Shown here: positions 23,438 to 34,633 of the stretch, piece by piece | Layout: each line of letters starts with the position of its first letter | Position numbering within the stretch: position 1 is the stretch's first letter | NCBI GenBank assembly: GCA_000827265.1 | Contig: KN834759.1 | Span: 229,666-293,665, forward strand | Reading direction: 5' to 3' | Origin: Collybiopsis luxurians FD-317 M1 | Taxonomy: Eukaryota; Basidiomycota; Agaricomycetes; Agaricales; Omphalotaceae | DNA: 64,000 nt | Made by a program: the position numbers and the translations under genes | The notes under the pieces: generated by a model | What the model was told of the DNA's origin: nothing | What the model saw: only the letters and a program-made list of their open reading frames with translations | Database searches by the model: none

Positions 23438-24860
23438 ATGAAATACCTTCGTTTACTCTCGCTGTTTGCTGCCACTCTAGCCAGAAGTCCAGCTCCCATC
23501 GACGCCCGACGGATTCAGTGGCATGATACAGGGAAGGGCTCGATTGCATTAGAGGAAGCGTGGTCAGTTCCAGAGCTGGGTCCAAAGTAAGTTTGATCTC
23601 GCCTGTATCCTCAGAAATTCAACAATGTCTCTATTCGCAAGTACCGCAGCTCCACCTTTAGGTGAGTGATGTGAAAAAAAAAAACACCCTTCCTCAGAGG
23701 CGCTGAGTGTCCAATGTTATATCTCAACAGGTCAAACGAGTTCAGAACTCAACGCGAATCTGCTTGATATACATAGCCAACGCCTTGCACACATGGACGC
23801 AACTGGTATCGACTATGTACGCCCTGACTCACCTATTGAACGCAAGTTTTCACTTAGTTACCAAACTAGATGGTCCTCTCTTGCGCCTCTCCGTGCATCC
23901 AAGGCATCTCCGATCCCGACGCTGCCGAGCAGACGGCCATCAGTGTCAACAATCAACTAGCCGCCCAGATATCTCAAGATCAAAATAGTACCGGGAGGTT
24001 CGGCGCTTTTGCTGCCCTTTCAATGCATAACGCATCTGCCGCAGCTGCCGAGTTGAAAAGGACGGTACAAGACCTTGGTTTCCTCGGAGCTCTCGTTAAC
24101 GATTATCAGCAAAGCGGAGCGAATAATGGTGAGTCATTGAATAAGCTTCTTGCCGTTCGTTTACGTTCCACCCTAGACACCCTGCTGTTTTACGACCAGC
24201 CAGAATACGACGTTTTCTGGACCACAGTCACTGAGCTAGACGTGCCGGTATATTTTCACCCTAGGGTCAATGTCGCCCCTATATCTACCTTGTTATATTC
24301 CCAAGCACCTTGGTTGAGAGGAGCCGGACAGGAATTTGCTGTAACACTGTCGAACCATATCTTGGGGTTATGTACAAACGGGGTATTCGAGTAGGCTTCT
24401 GATCAGCTCTCAGACAGAGTTTGTTCCTGACGCATGCAAAGCCGCTTCCCGACCTTGAAGGTCATCGTTGGCCATATGGGGGAGCGCATCCCGTCCGACT
24501 TGGACCGCATTAATAAGGGTAAGAACTTCGCCAGATGGTATATTAGTTTCTTATCTGGCTCCTTTCTCAATAGAGATTGCCCGCCAAAAAGTTGTTGGAA
24601 TGCCCATGCTTCGAAATGTATCAGATTACTTTGAAACTAACATCTGGACTACTTCTTCCGGTTCGTTCAATCCCGCATTATTGCAGTTTCACAAAAAGGA
24701 GATTGGCTTGGGAAGGATAATGTACTCCGTTGATTATCCGTTCGAGATTATGGAGAATGGAGAGACCTTTCTCGATGAGCTAGCAGAAGTGTTGACGGAA
24801 GAGGAGTTGAGAAAGGTTAAGAGAGAGACAGCGATCGCAGTGCTGAAGTTGAATGATTGA
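23438..24860 (+). CDS. Secreted amidohydrolase-family aromatic acid decarboxylase, copy 1
   Basis: Seven exons (23438-23586, 23642-23661, 23731-23816, 23870-24128, 24177-24390, 24442-24518, 24574-24860) give about 363 residues. A hydrophobic start (MKYLRLLSLFAATLA) looks like a signal peptide. The body resembles the 2,3-dihydroxybenzoate / gamma-resorcylate decarboxylase branch of the amidohydrolase superfamily. It has ALEEAW (metal-site Glu), RFGAFAALSMHNA, FLGALVNDYQQSG, VPVYFHPR (His), VIVGHMGERIPSD (His) and SVDYPFE (Asp). By family these metal enzymes non-oxidatively decarboxylate hydroxybenzoates; the actual substrate cannot be told. The second exon is only 20 nt. Two paralogues follow in the same direction. 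Secretion is unusual because characterised family members are cytosolic. Confidence 0.9.
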
Positions 24861-25489
24861 CGGCTTAACATTCTTTGTTTCAGCAATGTACCTAGCAGCC
24901 TTGGCATAGCGTATTTATTTATATTGATCCGAAACTACGATAGGGGCTTTGTATACCTAGCTTTGACATCCACAGAACATCTACATGTTTGCTCCACCCA
25001 GAAACTGCAGTGGACAGCGGAGAGTCCTCATGATCAAGAGAATTGTTTGACAGGGGTCTATCAACCCTGTCCACAGTTTTAAACACCCCAATATAGTCCT
25101 AAATCCAAAGAGCTAGCGATCGGGAGAGAAGAGAGTGTGATGTCGCCAAGGATTCTCTCAAGCAGGCGAGTTTACGGCAGGCTCAACACTACTGGCATCA
25201 CCTCGCGTCCCTGCATCCCAATTTGGAGATCGTATGACCAGCTTTGATGCGCACCAGAACATACATGTAACTTACATGTCCAGAAGCTGACAGAGTTGTA
25301 ATGTATTAAACTGAATGAGTAACTCACTCCATCTGCTACGAGCATGACCTTCCTAGCAATAGCGTTTCCTAGCTAGATTGTGAATGCGTGAACGGCAACT
25401 CTGAATGTTCGCCCTCTTCCACATGCAAAATTCCAATGCTGGATTGTGCGTAGACTGTCAGGGATAAGATAATGAAGCTGTTTCATGGC
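24861..25489. other. Spacer between decarboxylase copies 1 and 2
   Basis: This is promoter-proximal sequence related to the spacers after copies 2 and 3, for example a shared CAGGCTCA / TTTACGGCAGGCTCA word near 25168 and 27650. It is part of the tandem duplication unit. No gene is seen. Confidence 0.5.
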
Positions 25490-26075
25490 CGATTATTCTT
25501 TTTCTAGCACAGAGATACGGCCGAGTGTTCTACCGCCAGAAGAATTCTTCCTATCTAATGTCAATGAACATCCATTAGACCTTTCAAACAAGCCGAGTAG
25601 TGGAACTATGAAAGGAGTGAGTCGGAATGGGTATAAAGAGATCCAGACTAGAGCGAAGACCAAACTCTGGACCTATAATTTTTCGGCTCATGAAATACTT
25701 TCGATCTCTAGGGTTGTTTGTGGTCATTCTAGCCAGAAGTCCTGCTCCCATCGACGCCCGGATTCAGTGGCATGACACGGGGAAGGGCTCCATTGCATTA
25801 GAAGAAGCGTGGTCGATTCCGGAGCTGGGTACAAGGTAAGTTTGACCCTGCCTATGTCCTTAGAGCCTCAGTGACGAATACGGTGTCCAGTAACGCACCT
25901 CCACCTCTAGGTGAGTAATGGAAATGAAATTCCCCTTTTCGGGTGCCGAGCGTCGAATGTATTAAATTTCGACAGGTCAAACAAATGCGGAACTGAACGC
26001 GAATCTACTCGATATTTATAACCAGCGTCTTGCACAAATGGACGCCACTGGTGTAGACTTTGTACTCCCCAGCCA
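25490..26075 (+). repeat. Near-identical 5' block of decarboxylase copy 2 (partner 27935-28520)
   Basis: With a constant offset of 2445 bases, this promoter plus first exons differs from 27935-28520 at only a handful of positions by eye. The downstream exons of the two genes are clearly more diverged. This indicates recent gene conversion or a very recent partial duplication. Confidence 0.85.
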
Positions 26076-27140
26076 TCAAATTGAAGTGAATTACCCACTC
26101 AAATACTGCTTCAGATGGTCCTCTCTTGCACTGTTCCGTGTATCCAAGGCATCTCTGATCCCAGCACCGCCGAAGAAATGGCTATTAACGTCAACAACCA
26201 ACTCGCCGCCCAAATATCTCAATCATCCGGTCAAAATAGCACTGGGAGGTTCGGCGCTTTTGCTACCCTTTCGATGCATAACGCATCTGCCGCAGCTGCG
26301 GAGTTGAGAAGGACGGTAGAAGACCTTGGTTTTCTCGGAGCACTGGTAAACGATTATCAGCAAAGCGGAGCGAATAATGGTGAGTTATTGAACGGGTTTC
26401 AGACACCTTTGGGCCTTACGAATGAGGGTTTCGATTATATTTCGTTATAGACACACTGTTGTTCTACGATCAGCCTGAATACGATGTTTTCTGGAACGTA
26501 GTTACTCAGCTGGATGTACCGGTATACTTCCACCCTAGACTCAACGTTGCGCCTATATCAACTTTGTTATATTCCCATTCACGTTGGTTGACAGGAGCTA
26601 GACAGGAATATGCTGTAACGCTGTCAAACCATATCTTGAGAATGTGTACAAATGGGGTGTTTGAGTAGGGCTTATAATCGGTTCGTCAAGAGGACATCAT
26701 TCTAATACTTTTTAAAGTCGTTTTCCGAACTTGAAGATCATTGTCGGCCATATGGGGGAGCGCATCCCCTCTGACTTAGATCGGATTGACAAAGGTAAGA
26801 ATGTCCTATCGACTTACTATTTATTTTTTATCTGACTCTTACTTCATGAATAGAGCTGGCCCTCCAGAAACCCGTTGGAATGCCCATGCTTCGAAATGTA
26901 TCAAGTTATTTCAAAACTAACATTTGGACTACTTCTTCTGGTTCGTTCAACCCTGCATTATTGGAATTTCACAAACAGCAGATTGGTCTCGGGAGGATCA
27001 TGTACTCTATCGACTACCCATTCGAAAAGATGAAAGATGGAGAAAACTTTCTCGGCGAGCTAGAAGAAGTGTTGTCGGAAGAGGAGTTGAGGAAGTTTAA
27101 GAGAGAGACAGCGATCACATTGCTGAAGTTGAATAATTGA
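25690..27140 (+). CDS. Secreted amidohydrolase-family aromatic acid decarboxylase, copy 2
   Basis: This has the same exon plan as the upstream paralogue, including a 20-nt second exon at 25891-25910. The start MKYFRSLGLFVVILARSPAP looks like a signal peptide. The metal-site residues are kept: ALEEAW, VPVYFHPR, GHMGERIPSD and SIDYPFE. The last exons give MLRNVSSYFKTNIWTTSSG and end LKLNN. All introns have GT-AG ends. It is intact as far as I can read. An upstream frame in the same region (from 25485) is promoter sequence and not a separate gene. Confidence 0.9.
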
Positions 27141-27934
27141 CGGTTTAGATTCTTGGTCCCCGGCCAGTCAATTGACAATTATCCAGTCCAAGACGCAGCC
27201 TCAACCTAGTTAGTTAGTTAGTTATTACGTAGCGTGTACTGCCGGAAACGATGGGCATGTTGGGAGCAAATACAGTCACGGTAATGATCACTTTATTTTA
27301 CCTCGAGGCATCAGTCATTCCTCTTCCCCAATCACGACCAACCTATATGAGAAATCAAGTAGATATTTTAGATCCGAGATGGCGATAGGAGCTTCGTAAG
27401 GCTACCCAGCTTTGACCACAGAATATCCACACGATTGCTCTGTCCAGAAACCGTCGTGTGCGCATCAAGATTCAGAGATCTATCAGCTAGTGGCTCGTAT
27501 TTCGATTAGACGGCAGAGTCTAGTGGGCCATTCAACGCCCCTGTTCACAGTTTGAAATTCTCAATAAAGTCCAAATTACGCCTGTACGGCTATCTTGAAT
27601 TTGAATCCACTCTGGAGCGGGAGACCTTCAATCAATTCCCGGAGGTGAGTTTACGGCAGGCTCATTACTACTTGCATCGCCTCGCGCCCCTTCATCCCAA
27701 TCTAGATACCGTATGACTAGCTTTGACACGTACTATAGAACATACATGTACACGACATGTACATGTCCAGAAGCTAGCAGGGTTAGGATGCATTATACTG
27801 GATAAGTAACCTACTCCATCCACCACGAACATAACCCTCTAGGACTTCCTCGCAATAACATCTCCTGCTTCACCTAGCTAGCTGGCGTTAATAAAGTGTT
27901 GCCCAAGTATAAAATAATAGAACTGCTTCACGGC
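27141..27934. other. Spacer between decarboxylase copies 2 and 3
   Basis: No gene is seen. A short TTAGTTAGTTAGTTA simple repeat occurs near 27207. Parts resemble the spacer after copy 1, consistent with duplication of a unit of about 2.3-2.4 kb. Confidence 0.5.
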
Positions 27935-28520
27935 CGATAATTCTTTTTCTAGCACAGAGATACGGCCGAGTGTTCTACCGCCAGAAGAATTCTTTCTATC
28001 TAATGTCAATGAACATCCATTAGACCTTTCAAACAAGCCGAGTAGTGGAACTATGAAAGGAGTGAGTCGGAATGGGTATAAAGAGATCCAGACTAGAGCG
28101 AAGACCAAACTCTGGACCTATAATTTTTCGGCTCATGAAATACTTTCGATCTCTAGGGTTGTTTGTGGTCATTCTAGCCAGAAGTCCTGCTCCCATCGAC
28201 GCCCGGATTCAGTGGCATGACACGGGGAAGGGCTCCATTGCATTAGAGGAAGCGTGGTCGATTCCGGAGCTGGGTACAAGGTAAGTTTGACCCTGCCTAT
28301 GTCCTTAGAGCCTCAGTGATGAATACGATGTCCAGTAACGCACCTCCACCTCTAGGTGAGTAATGGAAATGAAATTCCCCTTTTCGGGTGCCGAGCGTCG
28401 AATGTATTAAATTTCGACAGGTCAAACAAATGCGGAACTAAACGCGAATCTACTCGATATTTATAACCAGCGTCTTGCACAAATGGACGCCACTGGTGTA
28501 GACTTTGTATTCCCCAGCTA
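27935..28520 (+). repeat. Near-identical 5' block of decarboxylase copy 3 (partner 25490-26075)
   Basis: See the partner block. Differences are single bases, such as one in the 5' flank near 27990 and one in the AGAAG/AGAGG codon run of the first exon. Similarity falls after the third exon. Confidence 0.85.
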
Positions 28521-29574
28521 TCAAATTAAAATGAATTACCCACTCAAATACTGCTCTAGATGGTCCTCTCTTGCACCCTCCCATGTATCCAAGGCATCTC
28601 TGATCCCAGCACTGCTGAAGAAATGGCTATCAATGTCAACAACCAACTCGCCTCCCAAATATCTCAAGCCTCTAGTCAAAATAGCACTGGGCGGTTCGGC
28701 GCTTTTGCTGCCCTTTCAATGCATAACGCATCTGCCGCAGCTGCGGAGTTGAGAAGGACGGTAGAAGACCTTGGTTTTCTCGGAGCACTGGTCAACGATT
28801 ATCAACAAAGTGGAGCGAATAATGGTGAGTTATTAAACGAGCCTTTTGCGCTTCGTTTACTTACCTTCTGCCATAGACACATTCCTGTTTTATGACCAGC
28901 CGGAATACGATGTTTTCTGGCGTACAGTCACTGAGCTGGACGTACCGGTATACTTTCACCCTAGAGTCAACGCGGCGCCTATAACCGCCTTGTTTTATTC
29001 CCAAGCACCTTGGTTGATAGGAGGTGCACAGGAATTTGCTGCAACGTTGTCAACTCATATCTTGGGAATGTGTACAAATGGGGTATTCGAGTACGGCTTT
29101 TAGTCGGTTCGCCGAGAGCGCATGATTCTGATAGTTTTCAAAGCCGTTTTCCGACTTTGAAGATCATCGTTGGCCATATGGGGGAGCGCATCCCTTCTGA
29201 CTTGGATCGGATTGATAAAGGTAAGAGTGCCCACTGGCTTGTCGCCGCGGGCATCTACTTTTTATCTAATTCTTCGTTCATGAACAGAGCTAGCCCTCCA
29301 GAAACCTTTCGGAATGCCCATGCTTCGAAATGTATCAAGTTATTTTGAGACAAACATATGGACAACTTCTTCTGGTTCGTTCAATCCCGCATTATTGGAA
29401 TTTCACAAGCAGCAGATTGGTCTGGGAAGGATAATGTACTCTATCGATTATCCGTTCGTGACTATGCAGGATGGAGAAACCTTTCTTGACGAGCTTGAAA
29501 AAGTGTTGACGAAAGAGGAGTTGAGGAAGTTTAAGAGAGAGACAGCGATCGCATTGCTGAAGTTGAATGATTGA
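28135..29574 (+). CDS. Secreted amidohydrolase-family aromatic acid decarboxylase, copy 3
   Basis: This is the third tandem copy, with the 20-nt second exon at 28336-28355 and the same intron positions. Its predicted signal peptide and first exon are identical in protein to copy 2. The metal-site residues are kept (ALEEAW, VPVYFHPR, GHMGERIPSD, SIDYPF). It ends ALLKLND. The final exons carry small differences from copy 2 (SYFETNIWTTSSG, VTMQDGETFLDELEKVL). It appears intact. Confidence 0.9.
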
Positions 29575-30090
29575 CTGTTCGGTATTCTCGGTCTCAGTTA
29601 TTAATTATTTAGTCCAACATGCAGCCTCAGCTTAGTAGATATTTTAGATCTGACAGAGCGATGGGGGCTTCTTATACCCAGCCACCCTACCCAGAAATTC
29701 AACCACGCCTTATGGCATGGAACGCCTCGCCGGAATTAAACGACACATCCACGTCACACAGGCATCCTAACACCCGTTAGTGGAGATATGTAGTTGCTTT
29801 TCAACATATTTTGGATGAAATCATCTCTGAGCTGAGTTTAAGGTGGGTTCAGCACTTGCAGACCAGTTGTTGTAGCGTCCTTCTTCCCAATCTGGGATTC
29901 GTATGCCCAGCTTTGACCGTATGACGTCATTGTGACCCGCGTAGTTTACAAATGCCAAAGAGCCCCGCACTATGACGGTGTATGACGGAGAGGTGACGCT
30001 CATTCGTCTCCGCACTAGAATATTTAAAGCTCGAAAATATTCCCAAAAAGGTCAGAAACACCCTCCTGCAACATAAACTAAATTACAAAC
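29575..30090. other. Spacer and promoter of the small hydrophilic protein gene
   Basis: The first part still resembles the other decarboxylase 3' flanks. The second part is the promoter of the downstream gene and contains a CRE-type palindrome. No gene is seen. Confidence 0.5.
29921..29930. promoter_or_regulatory. CRE-type palindrome (ATF/CREB-like site)
   Basis: The 10-base perfect palindrome ATGACGTCAT contains the consensus TGACGTCA site for ATF/CREB bZIP factors. It lies about 160 bases upstream of the start codon of the small hydrophilic protein gene. In fungi such sites often mediate stress responses; function here is inferred. Confidence 0.5.
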
Positions 30091-30615
30091 ATGTCTGGTT
30101 CTACCAACTTCGATTCTAACTCTCCCCTCGATGCTACTCGCCCTAGTCATCACGTACACCAATCCAATGACCCCCTTCCCGGTGCGAAGCGTGGTGTCAA
30201 TGCAGTCGATTACAGCGCCGAAACTATGGAACGTACACCGGGCACTTGGAACGAGAGGACAGAAGAGCAATTCGCTCGTGATCAGCCTGGAATGATGGAT
30301 TCTTCTGAACATCACCAGGGCAAGAATGCCTTTACGGAATCCCGCCCTATGGATGTTGAGCCGACGCCTGCTGGTGGCGTTGCTGTCGGGGGACAGGCAG
30401 ACTTGCCTGAGGGCAAGGCCGGAATGATGGACAAAGTTGTCGGGAAGGCACAGAAGGTAACTTTATTTTGAAACAATCTCTTCATATTCTTAATTAGTCG
30501 TTTACAGGTTATTGGCAAAGCTACCAACAAATCTGAGTTGCACGAAAAGGGAGAATTGAGGGAGAGCGGTGGAAAAGCCGCTGTTGCAGGAGATGCTAGA
30601 GCACCGCACGATTAA
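30091..30615 (+). CDS. Small hydrophilic, possibly stress-related protein
   Basis: Two exons (30091-30456, 30508-30615) encode about 157 residues with almost no hydrophobic stretches. The composition is rich in Gly, Glu, Lys, Asp, Pro and Met. The C-terminal part AGMMDKVVGKAQKVIGKATN followed by HEKGELRESGGKAAVAG resembles the KxxGKxQKVxGK pattern of CsbD-like or hydrophilin-type proteins. The intron has GTAACT...CAG ends. A CRE-type site lies upstream. The family assignment is tentative; protein and splice structure look sound. Similar proteins are common in basidiomycete genomes, mostly without known function. Confidence 0.8.
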
Positions 30616-30727
30616 GGAGTCATGACCGAACTGAAACAAATTGTATTATTAGCGTAAATACTACTCATACTATACCCCACTAATGAGCTATTTTTCCTGA
30701 AAACTGCTTTGAGTCTGATGAATGACA

Positions 30728-31404
30728 CTACGTACGGGGTGATATTGTCCTGCACCTGACACTCAACGCTTTAGCCATTTCTGCCACTCCCTTCAACAGC
30801 AACACCTTGAAGCATATCATCCACATCACATACGCCAGCACGCCTCCAAATACCTCAAAACTCTCGTACTTACATTTGTCCTGCCCACTACTGCTAAGCA
30901 TCTGCCACCTTTCGCACCATAATAACCACTCTGGGAATCCGCACGTCCTCCAAGCCAGTCTGTGCTTTTCGTGATCAATAACTCGTAGTTGGACGACCGT
31001 TTGTGAAACTTGGAAGGGCTTAAGCAAGAAATGAGGGTCGGCAAGCTTAGGTGGAGTATGGACATGCATTAGCATGTACTGTCCGGGTTGAAGATTCGTT
31101 TGGTCTGTAAGAGGAATTTTGGACGACGGAGAGGCAATAAGAATTTGTTTTCGACTAATTAAGAGATTAAAACAGAGTCTCTACGCCAGAGTCAGAGTCT
31201 CGACTCGTACATGAAAGGGTTCCTAAAAAAACAATGAAGATGAAATTCATAGAAAAGGCGGGGCTTTGCTCACCAGCTTTCATAATCTTCAAAATCTATC
31301 AGTGTAGTCCATACATCTTGAATAGAGGCGTCTATGTCCAGGGACGCGTACACAGGAAAGACTGCGGTGGATGCGGACGGTGGATCAATTTGGGTGCTGG
31401 TCAT
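30728..31404 (-). CDS. SRPBCC (START-like) family protein, copy 1
   Basis: Three exons (31404-31274, 31222-31211, 31154-30728) give about 189 residues. The start has the helix-grip pattern typical of polyketide cyclase/START-like proteins: SLDIDASIQDVWTTLIDFED followed by W. Later parts read LRVIDHEKHRLAWRT and KCKYESFEVFGGVLAYVM. The middle exon is predicted at only 12 nt. Without the second intron the frame meets a stop after NPFMYESRL. With it the product NPF-IRKQILIASP aligns with NPFVRSQSVLNNP in the paralogues at 46861 and 48014. By family these small proteins bind hydrophobic ligands in a cavity; the ligand is unknown. It diverges from the F-box gene across only 83 bases. Confidence 0.78.
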
Positions 31405-31487
31405 GAATGACCGGCGCTTATTTGGGCGCTTCTTTTCCAAACAGCATCAGTTTCCCACCAGCACTTCCTGCTCAGCACTCAGCGATT
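31405..31487. promoter_or_regulatory. Short bidirectional promoter between SRPBCC and F-box genes
   Basis: Only 83 bases separate the two divergent start codons, so the core promoters and 5' UTRs must overlap each other or the coding regions. No specific factor site was recognised. Confidence 0.45.
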
Positions 31488-32946
31488 ATGCTTCTTGATC
31501 TCCCCGACGAGCTACTGCTTCATATCGTCGAGTGCATCACGTTCATACCAGAATTACCAAATACACCGCAATTTGACCTCATAAATGCTCCACCTTTGCC
31601 GAATCAGTTCACATGCAGGGCATCTGAGCTCCGTGCTCTCTCCGTCGTCAACTGGCGATTGCGACGAGTATGTTTATCACCCCTCTTCGCACACATTCGC
31701 ATCAGAAATTCCCAAGACGTAGAGAGACTACGGGACCACTGTTCTTTATGCTCGATGTTTACCAAGTAAGTTTGGCCAGTCAGAATCTCTGAGCTCGACT
31801 CTTTTTTGACAGGTTTCAGGTCGCTCAAGCTAGAGATTCCGGAAAAGTGGCAGGAGATTCTCTGCCAGATTTTGCCAAATCTGAAGCAACTATCCTACAT
31901 TGACTCGACGGCGTGTGAACTGAGCATTACCCTAATCCGGTCAATGCTAGAGCATCCCTCTATCTCGACCGTGCTGGTTATGGCGCCGTACGGCCTCCCC
32001 GCTGAATATCTTGATTTCAATCTATCAAAGATGGTACTTAAGACGGCGATAGGCTTTCCTAATCTCTCTCTAAACTTCGGGAGGTGCCTGGATCAAGGGT
32101 TGAAAATAGCACGACTTGTCCTCCACCAGCCCCACCGTCTCGACGAGAATTTCGACCTGCGAACCATCAATGGTCTCCAAGAAGTTGTCTTGATCTTGCA
32201 TAGTCTTCCTGTCTCGTTTTCATGGCTCCCTGCGCTTACTGCAGCTCATCCCCATCTCCAAAGACTTTGGCTCTCTGATAGCCGTCGATATTTCACTGAT
32301 CATACGCCGCCCTTTATCGAACACTTTGTCGAAGAGTGTCGTCAGCGGGGTCTTGGTACACATTTTAGCATCAAACGAGTTGGGCTAGGCAGATCCATCA
32401 CCGCGCCTCAACAACAACTTGAATGGTATGTTACAGATATTACACTGACTCCTTCTCCCAGAAGCAAAGCACTGGTTGAACTTCTACAAACTGTTGCATT
32501 TTCGTTCCCCAAATTAGACTCCCTCACCCTTTACCTGGAGAGGCATCAGGGCATTTATCATATTGTAAACCGCTTTTTTCTTTTTTTTTTCTAATTCTAT
32601 ACTCAATTCTGCTCCTTCATAGGACGATATAATCGATGCCTTACAGTCCTTCCCATGCCTTCGATACTTGTATCTGCACCATTTGTTCGAGCGTCTTGAA
32701 GTTAAGTCTCGAAAGGCGGCGAATCAACTCACCGAGACTGTCTTAAGGGAGGAAGTCGTGCGCGATAGTGAAGATGATATATGGCGGCACGCGTCTCGCG
32801 TAGCGAAGAAAGTTGCAACTCTGGATGCAATCTACATTGAAGAGTTTGTTCAAGGACCTGACGCCGCTCATCCGCGCCTACTCAGAGGGTGGCTTCATGT
32901 ATTCGATAGAAGCCCGGACGTAGATGGGGAACTACGATTGAACTGA
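31488..32946 (+). CDS. F-box protein, tandem copy 1
   Basis: Three exons (31488-31765, 31820-32564, 32623-32946) give about 448 residues. It opens with LLDLPDELLLHIVECI, the F-box core LPDELL..I, followed by LRALSVVNWRLRRVCLSPLF, where the typical second F-box helix lies. The rest has leucine-spaced segments (LPNLKQLSYID, AHPHLQRLWL, FPKLDSLTLYL) like degenerate leucine-rich repeats. The acceptor of exon 2 was chosen at TTTCAG before GTCGCTC because it keeps frame. By family F-box proteins bring substrates to SKP1-CUL1 ligases; a cullin gene is encoded 20 kb away. The target is unknown. It forms a tandem pair with the next gene. Confidence 0.85.
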
Positions 32947-33121
32947 CGTGTAGATAATTGTCTGGATGTACCGCTATATCTTGTTTCGCTGCTTTAGCTA
33001 TTCATCTCAGCTCACAATCTTGCAGCTTATCACGACTTAGACTCGACAACCGTCTGTAATACTGATAGCTTGATGATAGGCGATCTGTCGATTTACCCAC
33101 GACCTGCCTTCAATAACGAGC

Positions 33122-34633
33122 ATGTGCCTTCCTGACCTCCCCGACGAGCTACTGCTCGCTATCATCGAGCGTATCGCGTTTATACCCGAATCACCCAAGT
33201 TGTCGTATCAAGATTTCATGCAAAATGTATATTCAGCGAGTCCATTCAGACGCACGTCCCCTGAACTCCGTGGTCTCTCTGTCATCAATACGCGAATGCG
33301 ACGGATATGTTTACCATTTCTCTTTGCACACATTTGCGTCAGGGGTGTCGAAGACATAGAGAGACTGCGGGACCACTGTTCTTTATGCTCAATGTTTACC
33401 AAGTAAGTATGGCCAATTAGACTCTGAACTCGACTCTTTATGACAGAGGAACATAGGACGCTAAAGCTGAAGAATCCGGAGCTCCCGGAAATGGGGCAGG
33501 ATAATCTCTGCCAGATTTTGCCAAATCTGAAGCAACTGTCTTACGTCGACTCGACCAGATGGAATCCAAGCATTACCCTGCTCCGATCATTATTAGAGCA
33601 TCCTGCTATCTCGACCGTACTTCTCAAAGGATGTAATTCCCTTCCGCATGAATACTCTGAATTCAATCTATCCAAGGTGGTGCTTGATAGGGCTGTCGAT
33701 AGGGCTCCTGGTCCTCCTGGTCCTCCTGATCCTGATCATTTCAAAGGGTGGCTGAATCGAGGGATGAAAATAGCACAACTCCTAGTGGGCGAGCCTCACC
33801 AGCTCGATGAAAATTTCGGCTTCCGAATCTTTGAAGGCCTCCAAGGAGTTGCCTTAGACTTGGATGATTGTCCTGTCTCATTTTCGTGGCTCCCTGCATT
33901 TACCGCAGCACATCCCCACCTAACGAAGCTCTGGCTCCTAGATAGTTGGCTACATTGCTGTTCTTATCCGCCACCATTTATCGGACACTTCGTCGAGGAA
34001 TGTCGTCGGCTGGATCTCACTGCTATAGATTTTCACATCACAACAATCGAGCTTGGCAGATCTACCAGCCAAGAATGGCACGTTACAGGGCTGTCATTAA
34101 CTATTTCCGACAGACATAACTCATTGGTTGAACTTCTGCAAGTTATTGCATCTTTGTTTCCTGAAATGGAGGCTCTGACCCTTGACTTTGAGAGGTGTAA
34201 GGGTATTTCTCACTTTGTCTGCCACTCTTCTCTTTTTCTTTCATTCCTGAACTCACTCAATTTTGCTCTCTAACAGGACAACGTCGTAGACACCCTACAT
34301 CACTTCTCGTGCCTCCGATACTTGTATCTAAAATACTTTTTCTTGCGACTCAAAGTCAGACACAGAGAGCCTCGGCAAGTGGTTGATCGACTCAATCAAC
34401 CTGAAGTCTTTGCTCATACTGAAGCTGATTTATTGCAGTACATATCTTGCATAGCAGAGAAAGTTGCAACCCTAGACACAGTCTACATTGAAGAGTTAGT
34501 TGCTGGACCTGACCCTACCCCTGCACTTGTACTCGAAGGGTGGGTTCACATACTTGGTCATAGTTGGGCTGTGGACCCTGGGCTACAGAGCAGAAAATAC
34601 CATCCCTTTTATGAATTTTATGGGCTACTATAG
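33122..34633 (+). CDS. F-box protein, tandem copy 2
   Basis: Three exons (33122-33402, 33457-34216, 34277-34633) give about 465 residues. It parallels the upstream copy: LPDLPDELLLAIIERIAFIP, then LRGLSVINTRMRRICLPFLF, LPNLKQLSYVDST and AHPHLTKLWLLDS. It carries a GPPGPPDPD insertion encoded by short repeats near 33710. The second intron uses a GTCTGC donor. Compared with copy 1 the C-terminus is extended by about a dozen residues. It seems intact. Copies in this family usually diverge quickly in the repeat part, which is also the case here. Confidence 0.84.

Noticed and set aside
25485..25839. Plus-strand frames starting upstream of decarboxylase copy 2
   Set aside because: They cover promoter sequence and read the first exon out of or into frame; the signal-peptide start at 25690 fits all three paralogues.
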